A DNA stretch of 64,000 bases from Mycobacteriaceae bacterium (lineage in GTDB: Bacteria > Actinomycetota > Actinomycetes > Mycobacteriales > Mycobacteriaceae). Of the stretch, positions 1 through 9,783 are shown piece after piece. Within the stretch, counting starts at the first letter, position 1, and each line of letters starts with the position of its first letter. The DNA lies in the NCBI GenBank assembly GCA_019749805.1, contig JAIEPH010000005.1, positions 1 through 64,000 of the forward strand, written 5' to 3'. A program made the translations under genes and the position numbers. Below the pieces are notes generated by a model. The model made no database searches and was not told where the DNA came from. It saw nothing but the letters and a program-made list of their open reading frames with translations.

Positions 1-84
1 ACCGCACCTGGCAACCTGATTCACCCCCCGTCACCACGACGACGGCGGCTTGACTTCTTCATTGAGAGTCCTTTCCACCGCAGC

Positions 85-110
85 TTTACAAATCATGGCA
101 AATTTGTAAA
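85..110. promoter_or_regulatory. Perfect inverted repeat, likely TetR operator
   Basis: The 9-bp arms TTTACAAAT (85-93) and ATTTGTAAA (102-110) are exact reverse complements around an 8-bp spacer. The site ends 8 bp before the GTG of the first gene, and a TetR gene lies just downstream. A TetR dimer would bind such a site and block transcription of the four-gene unit. A degenerate copy occurs before the aldehyde dehydrogenase gene. The link to this TetR is inferred. Confidence 0.6.
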
Positions 111-118
111 CTAACGAG

Positions 119-1234
119 GTGAAGTCAGTTGCGCCGGTCGTCGGCCTCGCGTCGCATCTCGGGCGCGGTGTACAACGTATCGTCACCGACGCCGCCATCG
201 GCCGTGTTCGGTCGCTCCCCCGCACGGTAGACGATCTCGATGCGGCATACCTGTCATTTGTGATGGGGCGCAAGGTGACGTCGGTGTCGGTCATCGGGGG
301 CGACGCGGGGACATCGTCGCGCGTCCGCATCGCGCTCACCGGTGACGGCGTCCCGGCTTCGGTGTTCGTCAAGATGGCCGCCGAAACGGCCGCGACCCGC
401 CTCATGGGGGAGGTGGGTCGACTCGGCGAGACCGAGACACGGTTCTACCGGGAGCTGTCACCGGAACTGAGCGGGCTGCCCAAGTCATACGGATCCGCGT
501 TCGACGCCGTCACCGGACGCTACGTGCTTGTGCTGGAAGACCTCCCCGTGGACGAATGCGAGTTCCCGACCACGCTCGAGCCGATCAGTACCGATCGTGC
601 AGTCAAAATCGTCGACCTGCTCGCCCGGCTGCACGCGACGTTCTGGGGCCGGATCCCCGACTGGGTGTACTCGGCGTCGAACGACTGCTCGTCGCTGATG
701 GTCGGCGCGCTGCTGAAGCGGTCCGCTCGCCGGATCGCCGAGCGCACCGACATCGACGTCACTGGGGGCCGGTTCATCGACGAGAATTACCGCGCCGTCG
801 CGACCCTTCTGGACGCCATGCCGAACACGGTCATGCACGGTGACGCCCACCCGGGCAACGTCTACTTCCGCAACGGCGAGGCCGGCCTGCTGGACTGGCA
901 GGCCGTGCGCCGCGGGCACCCCGGCCGAGAACTGTCCTACACGCTGATCACGAGCATGACGGCCGCCGACCGGCAGGCCAGCCAGCACGACATCCTCGAC
1001 GGGTACCGCCATGCGCTGGCCGCCGCGGGCGGACCGGAACTCGACCGCGACGAGCTGTGGCAGCGTTACCGGAAAGGTGCGCTGTACGCGTACACCGCCG
1101 CGCTGATCACCGCCGGGATGGGTGGCATGCAGGACGAAGACATCGCGTTGGAGGGTTTGCGGCGTGCGGTCACGGCGCTCAACGACCTCGACACGGTCGC
1201 GGTCCTCGAGAAGTCGCTACACGTGACGAACTAA
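119..1234 (+). CDS. Aminoglycoside phosphotransferase-fold family protein (kinase-like)
   Basis: A 371-residue member of the APH/choline-kinase fold. The catalytic loop MHGDAHPGNVYF is near residue 240, followed by the metal-binding Asp of LLDWQ near residue 259. The N-terminal region carries an SVIGGDAGTSSR segment in the position of a nucleotide-binding loop. In actinobacteria such proteins often sit in acyl-CoA or sterol catabolic operons rather than acting in antibiotic resistance, so a small-molecule or lipid kinase role is more likely than drug inactivation. The GTG start has GAGG directly against it, so a later start is possible. A TetR gene and an aldehyde dehydrogenase gene follow on the same strand. 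Confidence 0.75.
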   Translation: MKSVAPVVGLASHLGRGVQRIVTDAAIGRVRSLPRTVDDLDAAYLSFVMGRKVTSVSVIGGDAGTSSRVRIALTGDGVPASVFVKMAAETAATRLMGEVGRLGETETRFYRELSPELSGLPKSYGSAFDAVTGRYVLVLEDLPVDECEFPTTLEPISTDRAVKIVDLLARLHATFWGRIPDWVYSASNDCSSLMVGALLKRSARRIAERTDIDVTGGRFIDENYRAVATLLDAMPNTVMHGDAHPGNVYFRNGEAGLLDWQAVRRGHPGRELSYTLITSMTAADRQASQHDILDGYRHALAAAGGPELDRDELWQRYRKGALYAYTAALITAGMGGMQDEDIALEGLRRAVTALNDLDTVAVLEKSLHVTN

Positions 1235-1267
1235 GCTCATGGAACCCAAGCGATTGAGGCACAGAAG

Positions 1268-1816
1268 GTGAACGATCCACTGCGCGATGCATCCGTAGCA
1301 GGCGAGGACTCCTCGACCCGACACCGAATCCTCGTAGCGACCGCCGAAGTACTCGCCCGCAGTGGACAGACCAAGCTCAGCCTCTCCGAAGTCGCACTCC
1401 AGGCCGGCGTCTCCCGGCCGACGCTGTATCGGTGGTTCGCGTCCAAGCAGGAACTGCTCGATGCGTTCGGCATCCACGAACGCGAGATGTTCGACAACGG
1501 GATCAGCAAGGCGACAGCGGGCCTGCGAGGCACCGAGAAACTCGATGCGGCGCTGCGATTCATCGTCGAGTACCAGCACTCCTACTCGGGTGTGCGACTG
1601 GTCGACATCGAACCGGAGGTCGTGATCGGGCAACTGGGCCGGATTCTTCCGATCATGCGGGCGCGCCTTGAGAAGCTGCTGAGCGGCCCCAACGGAGCGG
1701 TCAAGGCGGCCACCGCAATTCGCGTCGCGATCTCGCACTACATCGTGCGCAGCGACGACGACGACCAGTTTCTGGCACAGCTTCGGCACGCGGCGGGCAT
1801 CAAACAGCCCGGCTGA
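1268..1816 (+). CDS. TetR/AcrR family transcriptional regulator
   Basis: A 182-residue protein. The N-terminal TetR helix-turn-helix spans about residues 20-65, with VSRPTLYRWFASKQELLDAF as the typical recognition helix and following segment. The C-terminal ligand-binding domain is short and not recognisable by ligand. The GTG start follows AGAAGG. It lies 33 bp after the phosphotransferase gene and 56 bp before the aldehyde dehydrogenase gene. Operator-like repeats occur at both flanking promoters, so it probably represses this unit and itself. Confidence 0.85.
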   Translation: MNDPLRDASVAGEDSSTRHRILVATAEVLARSGQTKLSLSEVALQAGVSRPTLYRWFASKQELLDAFGIHEREMFDNGISKATAGLRGTEKLDAALRFIVEYQHSYSGVRLVDIEPEVVIGQLGRILPIMRARLEKLLSGPNGAVKAATAIRVAISHYIVRSDDDDQFLAQLRHAAGIKQPG

Positions 1817-1837
1817 TTCGTCGGCGTCAATCCGGGG

Positions 1838-1863
1838 GTGACACTTCCGCAGAAATTTGTAAT
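1838..1863. promoter_or_regulatory. Degenerate copy of the TTTACAAAT-N8-ATTTGTAAA operator
   Basis: The right arm ATTTGTAAT (1855-1863) matches 8 of 9 bases of the upstream palindrome's right arm. The left arm GTGACACTT, at the same 8-bp spacing, matches 5 of 9. The site ends 9 bp before the aldehyde dehydrogenase ATG, where a repressor would block initiation. It is supported only by similarity to the site at 85-110. Confidence 0.4.
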
Positions 1864-1872
1864 GCTGAGCGT

Positions 1873-3369
1873 ATGACCAGCGTGCAGGACGAAACGGGAG
1901 TACTGGCCGGCGACGAGCGGATGCTCATCGACGGCGAACTGCAACACACGAGCAGCGGCGCGACATTCGACGTCATCCATCCGGCCAGCGAAGAAGTGGC
2001 CGGTCAGGCAACCGACGGGACAGTCGCGGACATGGAACGCGCGGTCGGGGCGGCGCGGCGGGCATTCGACCAGACCGACTGGTCGCGTGATCTGGACTTC
2101 CGCTATCACTGCCTCACCCAGCTGCACGCGGCGTTCGAGCGAAACAAGGAACATCTGCGGCGGGTCCTGATCACCGAGGTCGGCTGTCCGGTAAAGGTGA
2201 CCGGGTCTCAGATCGAGAGTCCGATCGAGGAGGTCAAGCACTGGGCCGAGCACGGCAAGAACTTCGAGTACCTGGCCGACAACGGCGTGCACGAAACCCC
2301 GATGGGTCCTGCGCGACGCAAGATCCATTACGAACCCGTCGGGGTGGTCGGGGCGATCACCCCGTGGAACGTTCCGTTCTACCTCAACGTCGCCGAAACG
2401 ATCCCCGCACTGATGGCAGGCAACACAGTAGTCCTCAAACCCGCGCAGCTGACGCCGTGGTCAGGTAGCGAGTACGGCCGCATCGTGGCCGAGGAAACCG
2501 ACATCCCCCCGGGTGTATTCAACGTCGTCGTCTCCAACGCCAACGAGGTGGGCGCGGCGCTGTCCGCCGATCCAAGGGTGGACATGATCACGTTCACCGG
2601 CTCCACCGCGACGGGACGGGCCATCCTGGCCGCGGGTGCGCCGACGGTCAAGAAGACGCTGCTGGAACTCGGCGGCAAGTCCGCCCATATCGTGCTCGAT
2701 GACGCCGACTTCAACATGGCGCTGCCGATGGCGGCGTTGATGGCGTGCGTGATGTCCGGGCAGAGCTGCATTCTGCCCAGCCGGATCCTGTTGCCGCGCA
2801 GTCGCTATGACGAAGGCATCGAGATCATGAAGAACATGATGGAGAACTTTCCGGTCGGCGACCCGTGGGATCCGAACAACATGCAGGGCCCGCAGATCAG
2901 CGAGGGGCAGCGCCAGAAGGTACTCGGGTTGATCAAATCCGGTATCGACTCCGGCGCGCGGCTGGTCACCGGCGGCGGCATCCCAGAGAATCTGCCGACC
3001 GGCTACTACGTCCAGCCGACACTGCTGGCCGATGTCGACCCGGATTCGCAAGTGGCACAGGAGGAGATCTTTGGGCCGGTGTTGTCGGTGATTCCCTACG
3101 AGGGTGACGCGGAGGCCATCGCGATCGCCAACAACTCGATCTACGGACTCTCCGGTGAAGTCAGCGGCGGCGATCTGGCCCGCGCACTCGAGGTGGCCAA
3201 GCGGATGCGGACCGGCAACGTCACCATCAACGGCAAGAGCCACTTCGGCATCAACAGTCCGTTCGGCGGGACCAAACAAAGCGGGCTGGGTTACCGCAAC
3301 GGCGAAGAGGGCTACAAGGAGTACCTGGAGGCCAAGACGATCGGCATGCCAGACACGGCGGTGCCGTGA
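1873..3369 (+). CDS. NAD(P)-dependent aldehyde dehydrogenase
   Basis: A 498-residue protein of the usual length for the ALDH superfamily. Visible landmarks are the nucleotide-binding ITPWNVPF segment near residue 160, the FTGSTATGR turn near 240, the catalytic Glu in LLELGGKSAH near 260, and the nucleophilic Cys in GQSCILPSR near 298. It oxidises an aldehyde to a carboxylate in the cytosol; the substrate cannot be read from sequence. The ATG lies just after a probable operator. The stop overlaps the next start by 4 bp (GTGA), showing translational coupling to the SnoaL-like gene. A second ALDH (45959-47443) is clearly related but not identical. Confidence 0.9.
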   Translation: MTSVQDETGVLAGDERMLIDGELQHTSSGATFDVIHPASEEVAGQATDGTVADMERAVGAARRAFDQTDWSRDLDFRYHCLTQLHAAFERNKEHLRRVLITEVGCPVKVTGSQIESPIEEVKHWAEHGKNFEYLADNGVHETPMGPARRKIHYEPVGVVGAITPWNVPFYLNVAETIPALMAGNTVVLKPAQLTPWSGSEYGRIVAEETDIPPGVFNVVVSNANEVGAALSADPRVDMITFTGSTATGRAILAAGAPTVKKTLLELGGKSAHIVLDDADFNMALPMAALMACVMSGQSCILPSRILLPRSRYDEGIEIMKNMMENFPVGDPWDPNNMQGPQISEGQRQKVLGLIKSGIDSGARLVTGGGIPENLPTGYYVQPTLLADVDPDSQVAQEEIFGPVLSVIPYEGDAEAIAIANNSIYGLSGEVSGGDLARALEVAKRMRTGNVTINGKSHFGINSPFGGTKQSGLGYRNGEEGYKEYLEAKTIGMPDTAVP

Positions 3370-3806
3370 ATCTGGCCGAGGCGAGCGTTGCGGGCGACGA
3401 GCGCGAGATCGCCCGGCTGCTCTACCGTTACGCGCGTGCCGTCGACACCAAGGACTGGGAGCTGTATCGGTCCGTCTTCACCGACGACGCGCACATCGAT
3501 TACTCGTCGGCGGGCGCGATCGTGGGCAGCCGCGACGACGTGGTGGGCTGGTTCGCCGCGAACTTCGGCGTGATCCCTTGGAGCATGCACTACATCACGA
3601 ACATCGAAAGCGACATCGACGGCGACACCGCCAGGGTGCGGGCGATGTTCTACAACCCCATGCAGCTGCCCGGCATGGCGGAGATGAGTTCGTGCGGCGG
3701 GTACTACCACCACGAGCTGGTGCGGACACCCGACGGCTGGCGCAGCCGTCAGCTCCGCGAGGAGAACGTCTGGTTCGCCAACGCTCCAGGCGCACCCGGT
3801 TCGTGA
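3366..3806 (+). CDS. SnoaL-like / NTF2-fold protein
   Basis: A 146-residue protein with the SnoaL-4 pattern: an N-terminal helix with REIARLLYRYARAVDTKDW, then FTDDAHIDYSS, and a C-terminal sheet containing VWFAN. This cone-shaped fold includes ketosteroid isomerase, scytalone dehydratase and many mycobacterial catabolic accessory proteins. Its reaction here is unknown; isomerisation or dehydration of an intermediate made with the aldehyde dehydrogenase is plausible. GTG start, 4-bp overlap with the preceding gene. A second family member occurs at 54527-55081. Confidence 0.75.
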   Translation: MNLAEASVAGDEREIARLLYRYARAVDTKDWELYRSVFTDDAHIDYSSAGAIVGSRDDVVGWFAANFGVIPWSMHYITNIESDIDGDTARVRAMFYNPMQLPGMAEMSSCGGYYHHELVRTPDGWRSRQLREENVWFANAPGAPGS

Positions 3807-3811
3807 AATCG

Positions 3812-3870
3812 GAGTTTTGCAGAAGAAGTTCGAGTGAGCGGCTACAAAACTCGCATCTCGACGTGAGATG
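3812..3870. terminator. Two inverted repeats between convergent genes
   Basis: GAGTTTTG (3812-3819) pairs with CAAAACTC (3845-3852), and CATCTC (3854-3859) pairs with GAGATG (3865-3870). Both lie between the ends of the SnoaL-like gene and rlmN, which converge. Neither has a clear T-tract, so they are candidate bidirectional terminators of the weak mycobacterial type. Confidence 0.35.
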
Positions 3871-3881
3871 ACACAGCCGGA

Positions 3882-5006
3882 TCAGCCTTCGGCGGCCAAT
3901 TGACCGCAGGCGGCAGCGATTTCGCGTCCGCGGGTGTCGCGCACGGTGCATGACACTCCGCGCTCCCGCACGCGCTTGACGAACTCGCGTTCGGCGGGTT
4001 TGGGACTGGCGTCCCAAACGCTACCGGGTGTCGGATTCAGCGGAATGAGGTTGACGTGAGCCAACGGTCCCAGCGCACCGTGCAGCAGCTTGCCCAAAAG
4101 ATCCGCCCGCCATGGCTGGTCGTTGACGTCGCGGATGAGCGCGTACTCGATCGACACTCGCCGCCCCGTGGTGTTCGCGTAATACCGTGCCGCATCGAGC
4201 ACTTCGGAGACCTTCCAGCGATTGTTCACCGGAACCAGCGTGTCGCGCAGTTCGTCGTCGGGTGCGTGCAGTGACAGCGCCAGCGTCACGCCGAGGTGTT
4301 CGTCGGCCAGTTTGCGGATCGCCGGCGCGAGCCCGACCGTCGACACCGTGACCGAGCGAGCCGAGATGCCGAACCCGTTGGGCGGCGGCGCGGTGATGCG
4401 ACGCACGGCGGCAAGGACGCGGTTGTAGTTGGCCAGCGGCTCGCCCATCCCCATGAACACGATGTTGGACAGCCGGCCGCCGCGCGCAGCAGGCGCAATC
4501 CCCTCGCCGTCGCGGTCACGCAGTTCGACCGCTGCCGCCCGCACCTGCTCCAGGATCTCCGCGGTCGACAGGTTGCGCTGCAGGCCGCCCTGGCCCGTCG
4601 CGCAGAACGGGCAGGCCATGCCGCACCCGGCCTGCGACGAGATGCAGACCGTATTGCGCTGCGGATAGCGCATCAGCACCGACTCGAAGGTCGAGCCGTC
4701 GACCGCACGCCACAGCATCTTGCGGGTCTCGCCCTTATCGCATTCGATCTCACGGACCGCGTCGAGCAGCTTCGGGAACAGTGCGTCTCCGATCTGATCA
4801 CGAAGGTTCGCCGGCAGGTCGGTCATCTCATGCGGATCGGCGATCAGCCGCGCGTAGTACTGATTGGCCAGCTGTTTACCGCGGAAAGCGGGCAGCCCCA
4901 GGTCGGCGACGGCGGCGGTGCGCGCGTCGTCGTCGAGGTCGGCGAGGTGATGCGGCGGCATCGCGCGTCGCGGAGCGTCGAAAACGAGAGGTAGGGAAAT
5001 GGCCAT
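3882..5006 (-). CDS. rlmN: 23S rRNA (adenine2503-C2)-methyltransferase RlmN
   Basis: A 374-residue radical-SAM enzyme that methylates C2 of A2503 in 23S rRNA and also a tRNA adenine. The 4Fe-4S motif is CGMACPFC (Cys128, 132, 135). The two methyl-transfer cysteines are probably Cys121 (TVCISSQ) and Cys367 (AACGQL). [12 protein letters not shown] is the SAM-binding GGE-like motif. The open frame runs much further upstream across cdsA, but ATG 5006 is preceded by AGGAG and gives the family length, so it is chosen. Core gene, first in the window's conserved block rlmN-cdsA-frr-pyrH. Confidence 0.95.
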   Translation of the reverse strand: MAISLPLVFDAPRRAMPPHHLADLDDDARTAAVADLGLPAFRGKQLANQYYARLIADPHEMTDLPANLRDQIGDALFPKLLDAVREIECDKGETRKMLWRAVDGSTFESVLMRYPQRNTVCISSQAGCGMACPFCATGQGGLQRNLSTAEILEQVRAAAVELRDRDGEGIAPAARGGRLSNIVFMGMGEPLANYNRVLAAVRRITAPPPNGFGISARSVTVSTVGLAPAIRKLADEHLGVTLALSLHAPDDELRDTLVPVNNRWKVSEVLDAARYYANTTGRRVSIEYALIRDVNDQPWRADLLGKLLHGALGPLAHVNLIPLNPTPGSVWDASPKPAEREFVKRVRERGVSCTVRDTRGREIAAACGQLAAEG

Positions 5007-5134
5007 GAGCTCCTGCCAGTATCTCATTGGTGAGGCGGCGCCCTTCGCGTCGCCGAGTGTGGGCTCGACGCACATCCGTCCGCCGGCAGACGTGCGGGTA
5101 ACCCACGTTCGTCGGTGCAGAGTGCGCCAGGGCG

Positions 5135-6013
5135 TCACGCCAGCAGCGTGAGGACGATCCAGCCGGCGACCGCCGAGGGCAGCATCGCGTCGATCCTGTC
5201 CATGACCCCCCCGTGGCCGGGCAATAGCTTGCCCATGTCCTTGATGCCGAGATCGCGCTTGACCTGCGACTCGACCAGGTCGCCGAGCACGCCCGTGATG
5301 ACCAGCAGCAGACCCAGCGGGATCCCGACCCACCACGCCTTGTCGAGCAGGAAGACCACCGCCAGGACCGATGCGGTGATGCCGAACACCAAGGAGCCGC
5401 CCAGCCCCTCCCAGGATTTCTTCGGGCTGATCGCGGGCGCCATCAGATGCTTGCCGAACAACACGCCCGCCGTGTACCCGCCGATGTCGGCGAACACGAC
5501 GGTCAGGATCACCACGAACGTCCTGATGCCGCCGTCTTCCTGGAATATCAGCAGCGCACTGAAGCTGGCGAACAGCGGCACCCACGTCGCCAGCAGGATC
5601 GTCGCCGACATGTCGCGCAGGTAGTTCTCCGGCTGCTCATTGAGCCCACGCCCAACCAGGCGCCACACCATGCACACCACAATCGTTCCCGCGTACGCAC
5701 CCAGCAGCCCGGCAGGCCCGAACGGCCACGTCAGCCAGATCATCGCCAGGCCACCGACGAGCAGCGGGATCGCGGGCAGCGAATAGCCCGCCTCCCCGAG
5801 CCGGCGGATGACCTCGTGCATGGCGATCGGGATCGCCACCGACAGCACCGGTAGCCACCCGATAGGTGCGAACAACAAGACGCCGATCGCGATCGCGCCG
5901 AGAAGCACACCGACCGCGATGGCGGCAGGCAGGTCACGGCCGGCCCGGGACTTCTTCTTGGGTGGCCCTTCGACCGGTGTTTCTGCCACGGGAGTCATGT
6001 GCTGGTCGGTCAC
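5135..6013 (-). CDS. cdsA: Phosphatidate cytidylyltransferase CdsA
   Basis: A 292-residue integral membrane enzyme making CDP-diacylglycerol from phosphatidate and CTP, the precursor of phosphatidylinositol, PIMs and cardiolipin. It has about eight hydrophobic segments. The C-terminal CDS signature is visible as [14 protein letters not shown] followed by [12 protein letters not shown]. The N-terminus is hydrophilic with a KKKSRAGRD basic patch. GTG start; its first base is the last base of the frr stop codon counterpart (TAGTG overlap), indicating coupling to frr. Confidence 0.95.
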   Translation of the reverse strand: MTDQHMTPVAETPVEGPPKKKSRAGRDLPAAIAVGVLLGAIAIGVLLFAPIGWLPVLSVAIPIAMHEVIRRLGEAGYSLPAIPLLVGGLAMIWLTWPFGPAGLLGAYAGTIVVCMVWRLVGRGLNEQPENYLRDMSATILLATWVPLFASFSALLIFQEDGGIRTFVVILTVVFADIGGYTAGVLFGKHLMAPAISPKKSWEGLGGSLVFGITASVLAVVFLLDKAWWVGIPLGLLLVITGVLGDLVESQVKRDLGIKDMGKLLPGHGGVMDRIDAMLPSAVAGWIVLTLLA

Positions 6014-6570
6014 TAGACCTCCAGCAACTCGCCTTCTTTGTGCTTGACCAGTTCGTCGATCTGGTTCGTGTAGGTGTGGGTGACCTTGTCGAGGTCCTTC
6101 TCGGCCCGGCTCACCTCGTCCTCACCCGCCTCGCCGTCCTTCTTGATGCGGTGCAGTTCCTCCATGGCCTTGCGACGGATGTTGCGCACCGAAACCCGGG
6201 CGTCCTCCCCCTTGGCCTTGGCCTGCTTGACGAGGTCACGACGACGTTCCTCGGTGAGCTGCGGGATGGACACCCGAATGACATTGCCGTCGTTGGTCGG
6301 GTTCACACCCAGATCCGAGTGGCGAATCGCGTCCTCGATGTTGCGCAGCTGGTTGGACTCGTACGGCTTGATCACGACGAGCCGCGGCTCGGGGACGTTG
6401 ATGCTCGACAGCTGCGTGATCGGCGTCTGTGAGCCGTAGTAGTCCATGTTGACGCGGGAAAACATGCCGGGATTGGCGCGTCCGGTCCGGATCGATGACA
6501 GGTCGTCGCGCGCCACCGCCACCGCCTTCTCCATCTTCTCTTCGGCGTCGAAGAGGGTTTCCTCGATCAC
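6013..6570 (-). CDS. frr: Ribosome recycling factor
   Basis: At 185 residues this is the exact family length. It splits post-termination ribosomes together with EF-G. The conserved [10 protein letters not shown] near residue 25, [20 protein letters not shown] near 45-65 and [20 protein letters not shown] near 110-130 identify it. The frame extends upstream toward pyrH, but GTG 6570 has GAGGAG six bases before it and starts at the canonical [13 protein letters not shown]. The stop overlaps cdsA by one base, and pyrH ends 43 bp upstream. Confidence 0.97.
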   Translation of the reverse strand: MIEETLFDAEEKMEKAVAVARDDLSSIRTGRANPGMFSRVNMDYYGSQTPITQLSSINVPEPRLVVIKPYESNQLRNIEDAIRHSDLGVNPTNDGNVIRVSIPQLTEERRRDLVKQAKAKGEDARVSVRNIRRKAMEELHRIKKDGEAGEDEVSRAEKDLDKVTHTYTNQIDELVKHKEGELLEV

Positions 6571-6613
6571 GTTGCTCTCCTCATGACGCGCTCCTCGCGG
6601 TGCGCGTCCACTT

Positions 6614-7393
6614 TTAGGTGGTGACCAGTGTTCCGATCTTCTCACCTGCGACGGCACGCGCGATATTGCCGTCGGTGAGCAGGTTGAAAACCAGGATCGG
6701 CATGCCATTGTCCATGCACAGGCTGAAGGCGGTCGCGTCGGCGACGGCCAGACCACGGTCGATGACCTCGCGGTGGCTGATCGCGGTCAGCAGCTCGGCG
6801 TCGGGATGCACTCTCGGATCGGCGGTGAAGACCCCGTCGACGGCCTTGGCCATCAGCACCACCTCGGCGCCGATCTCCAGCGCTCGCTGCGCGGCGGTCG
6901 TGTCCGTCGAGAAGTACGGCAGCCCCATACCGGCCCCGAAGATGACCACGCGACCCTTCTCCAGATGCCTGCGGGCGCGCAGTGGAATGTACGGCTCGGC
7001 GACCTGACCCATGGTGATCGCGGTCTGAACGCGGGTCTGGATGCCCTGCTTCTCCAGGAAGTCCTGCAGCGCAAGGCTGTTCATCACGGTGCCGAGCATG
7101 CCCATGTAATCGCTACGGCTTCGCTCCATGCCGCGCTGCTGTAGCTGCGCACCTCGGAAGAAGTTGCCGCCACCGATGACGACGGCGACCTGCACACCGC
7201 TGCGAACGACTTCGGCTATCTGTTGCGCCACCTGCTGGACGACGTCGGGGTCCAAGCCCACCTGGCCGCCACCGAACATCTCGCCGCCGAGCTTGAGCAG
7301 CACGCGGGAGTACACCGGTCGCAGCGACGTATCGCCGGAGGAAACAGGGTCGGCACCGTTGGGGCTGGTTGGCTGGCTGGCTGGCTCTGCCAT
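6614..7393 (-). CDS. pyrH: Uridylate kinase (UMP kinase)
   Basis: A 259-residue bacterial UMP kinase of the amino-acid kinase fold, making UDP from UMP in pyrimidine synthesis. Landmarks are [12 protein letters not shown] (phosphate loop), [10 protein letters not shown], the [10 protein letters not shown] substrate region and [12 protein letters not shown] for ATP binding. An N-terminal extension of about 30 polar residues before the kinase core is usual in mycobacteria. It precedes frr in the same direction, the common bacterial pyrH-frr order. Confidence 0.96.
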   Translation of the reverse strand: MAEPASQPTSPNGADPVSSGDTSLRPVYSRVLLKLGGEMFGGGQVGLDPDVVQQVAQQIAEVVRSGVQVAVVIGGGNFFRGAQLQQRGMERSRSDYMGMLGTVMNSLALQDFLEKQGIQTRVQTAITMGQVAEPYIPLRARRHLEKGRVVIFGAGMGLPYFSTDTTAAQRALEIGAEVVLMAKAVDGVFTADPRVHPDAELLTAISHREVIDRGLAVADATAFSLCMDNGMPILVFNLLTDGNIARAVAGEKIGTLVTT

Positions 7394-7478
7394 CCGACTC
7401 CTTCGGGTCCTTGCTGAGATTGCCCTAATCCTGCCTCATGGCGGCTCCCAGACCCAGAAGCGGGGTCGCGCGTCGCGG

Positions 7479-8192
<714 letters not shown>

Positions 8193-8203
<11 letters not shown>

Positions 8204-8627
8204 GGAGGACATGCTCGAGGATCAGCCGCTGGGATATCTGCTGTCCCGGGTGGCCAACGCGCTGCGCGCGGAAGTCACCGCGGCGGTGCTGGATCCGATG
8301 GGACTGGCCTTCCCGCAATACATCTGCTTGCGGATCCTGTCGAAGTACCCGGACCGGACCAATGCCGATCTCGCCCGCTACACGAACGTCACCCCGCAGG
8401 CGATGAACATGGTGTTGCGCCGCCTCGAGGAGCGCGGACTGGTCACCCGGCCGGCGAGCGTGACATCGGGACGGTCGCTGCCGGCCCGGTTGACGCGCGA
8501 GGGCGAGGAACTGCTCAAGCGCACCGACGCCGGAGTTCGCGCCGCGGAGCGCAAGCTGATGTCGGGTCTGACCGCCGAACAGCGCCAGGAGTTCAAGCGG
8601 GTCCTCGTGGCACTCGGTTCTGACTAG
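8193..8627 (+). CDS. MarR family transcriptional regulator
   Basis: A winged-helix regulator of about 144 residues. The DNA-binding helices ADLARYTNVTPQAMNMVLRRL are followed by a wing around ERGLVTRPAS...GRSLPARLT. The open frame begins at TTG 8178, but that codon lies inside a perfect operator. ATG at 8193, 8202 or 8211 are the alternatives; the last has GGAGG very close and gives the typical MarR beginning MLEDQPLGYLLSRV. The exact start is therefore uncertain. It probably represses itself and the divergent methyltransferase. Confidence 0.85.
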
Positions 8628-8663
8628 GTTCTGCTTCGGTTCTGCAATATCGGAGAAAACTAA

Positions 8664-8693
8664 TTAACGTGGCCGACAACTCTTGCTATAAAT
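8664..8693 (+). promoter_or_regulatory. Candidate SigA promoter of the ureohydrolase gene
   Basis: TTAACG (8664-8669), a 17-bp spacer and TATAAAT (8687-8693) form a good sigma-70-type promoter in otherwise GC-rich DNA. It lies about 60 bp before the ATG at 8754. The leader has a short hairpin potential over the ribosome-binding site but no riboswitch that I recognise. Confidence 0.45.
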
Positions 8694-8753
8694 GAGGTGC
8701 GCGCCAGTCCGGCGTGAATTCGCTCATATACCCACGACGAGGGGTGCATCGAT

Positions 8754-9731
8754 ATGAGCTTTACCCCAACCGCTGATGAGGCAATACATCTGCTCGAAGG
8801 ATACTTCTACTGGAGTGGATTTCCGAAGTTGCTGGGATGTGAAATCGAAACAGATTTCACCAAGGCCGACATCGCGCTGGTGGGACTACCACTGGCGATC
8901 AATCCGGTGGAGCGGACCCAGTATTTGGGCCCCCGCGCCGTCCGCCACCGGTCGCAGGCCTACCACCGCGGTCACCGCGAATTCGGGATCAACCCCTTCG
9001 AGCTGGCGCGGATTCGTGATTTCGGAGACGTGCCGATTCCGACACCCACGATCGCCGATCAAGCCGTCGTCGACATCGAGAAGTTCTATGCACGGATGGA
9101 CGCCGCCGGAGTTCTTCCGTTCACAATCGGTGGGGACCATGCCTGCACGCTGCCGGTGCTGCGGGCCATCGCCGGCCCGAACTCGCGGCGCAAGGGACCG
9201 ATCGGGATCATCCATTTCGACTCGCACACAGACACATACGGCGATTCGGCGGGCGTGCACTGCCATGCCGGTAACGGCTTTCGGATCGGCAATGAGGAAG
9301 GGTTGATTGACGCATCCCGTTACGTGCTGGTCGGCCTCAACGGCCCGATGGTGCATCCGAACATGGACGACTATTCCAAGGAAGCCGGTTACCGGCTGCT
9401 CTCACTCAGCGAGATCGAAGACATAGGTATACCCGCTGCGGCGCAAGAGATTCGCAAAGTCGTTGGAGACGGACCGGTCTACGTGACGGTCGATCTCGAT
9501 GTGCTGACGTTGAGCGATGCGCCCGCCGTCGCCGACCCGGAGGCAGGCGGACTGACCATGCGGGAAATGCAGAAGATCCTGCGCAGTTTCCGCGGAATGG
9601 ACGTTGTCGGTGGCGACGTGGTGTGCTTCGTGCCCCATCTCGATCCGTCGCAGATCACCGCTCTCCACATCAGCGCGATCATGCATGAGATCGTGACGGT
9701 CATGGCCGAGGGTGTGACCAAGAAGCGATAG
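8754..9731 (+). CDS. Ureohydrolase (agmatinase/arginase family)
   Basis: A 325-residue manganese-dependent ureohydrolase. All metal-binding motifs are present: GGDHAC near residue 126, HFDSHTDTY near 155-163 and VDLDV near 245. It hydrolyses a guanidino compound to urea and an amine. Sequence alone does not settle agmatine, guanidinobutyrate or guanidine. Two deviations from agmatinases stand out: CHAGNGFR where SHGTPFR is usual, and LTLSDAPAVADPEAGG where D-P-A-x-A-P-G-T-G-x-P is usual, so the substrate pocket is probably different. A glycerate kinase gene follows 52 bp downstream on the same strand. Confidence 0.85.
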   Translation: MSFTPTADEAIHLLEGYFYWSGFPKLLGCEIETDFTKADIALVGLPLAINPVERTQYLGPRAVRHRSQAYHRGHREFGINPFELARIRDFGDVPIPTPTIADQAVVDIEKFYARMDAAGVLPFTIGGDHACTLPVLRAIAGPNSRRKGPIGIIHFDSHTDTYGDSAGVHCHAGNGFRIGNEEGLIDASRYVLVGLNGPMVHPNMDDYSKEAGYRLLSLSEIEDIGIPAAAQEIRKVVGDGPVYVTVDLDVLTLSDAPAVADPEAGGLTMREMQKILRSFRGMDVVGGDVVCFVPHLDPSQITALHISAIMHEIVTVMAEGVTKKR

Positions 9732-9783
9732 CACCTTTTCCCGTTGGCAGCGATAACGACCGTGTGGTCAACTGTGGCCACCG

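Noticed and set aside
5007..5585. N-terminal extension of the rlmN frame
   Set aside because: The extra 190 codons overlap cdsA in another frame; RlmN family length and an AGGAG site support ATG 5006.
8694..8753. Possible guanidine-type riboswitch before the ureohydrolase
   Set aside because: An ACGA sequence occurs in a loop near the ribosome-binding site, but the paired ACGR hairpins or a ykkC core are not present.
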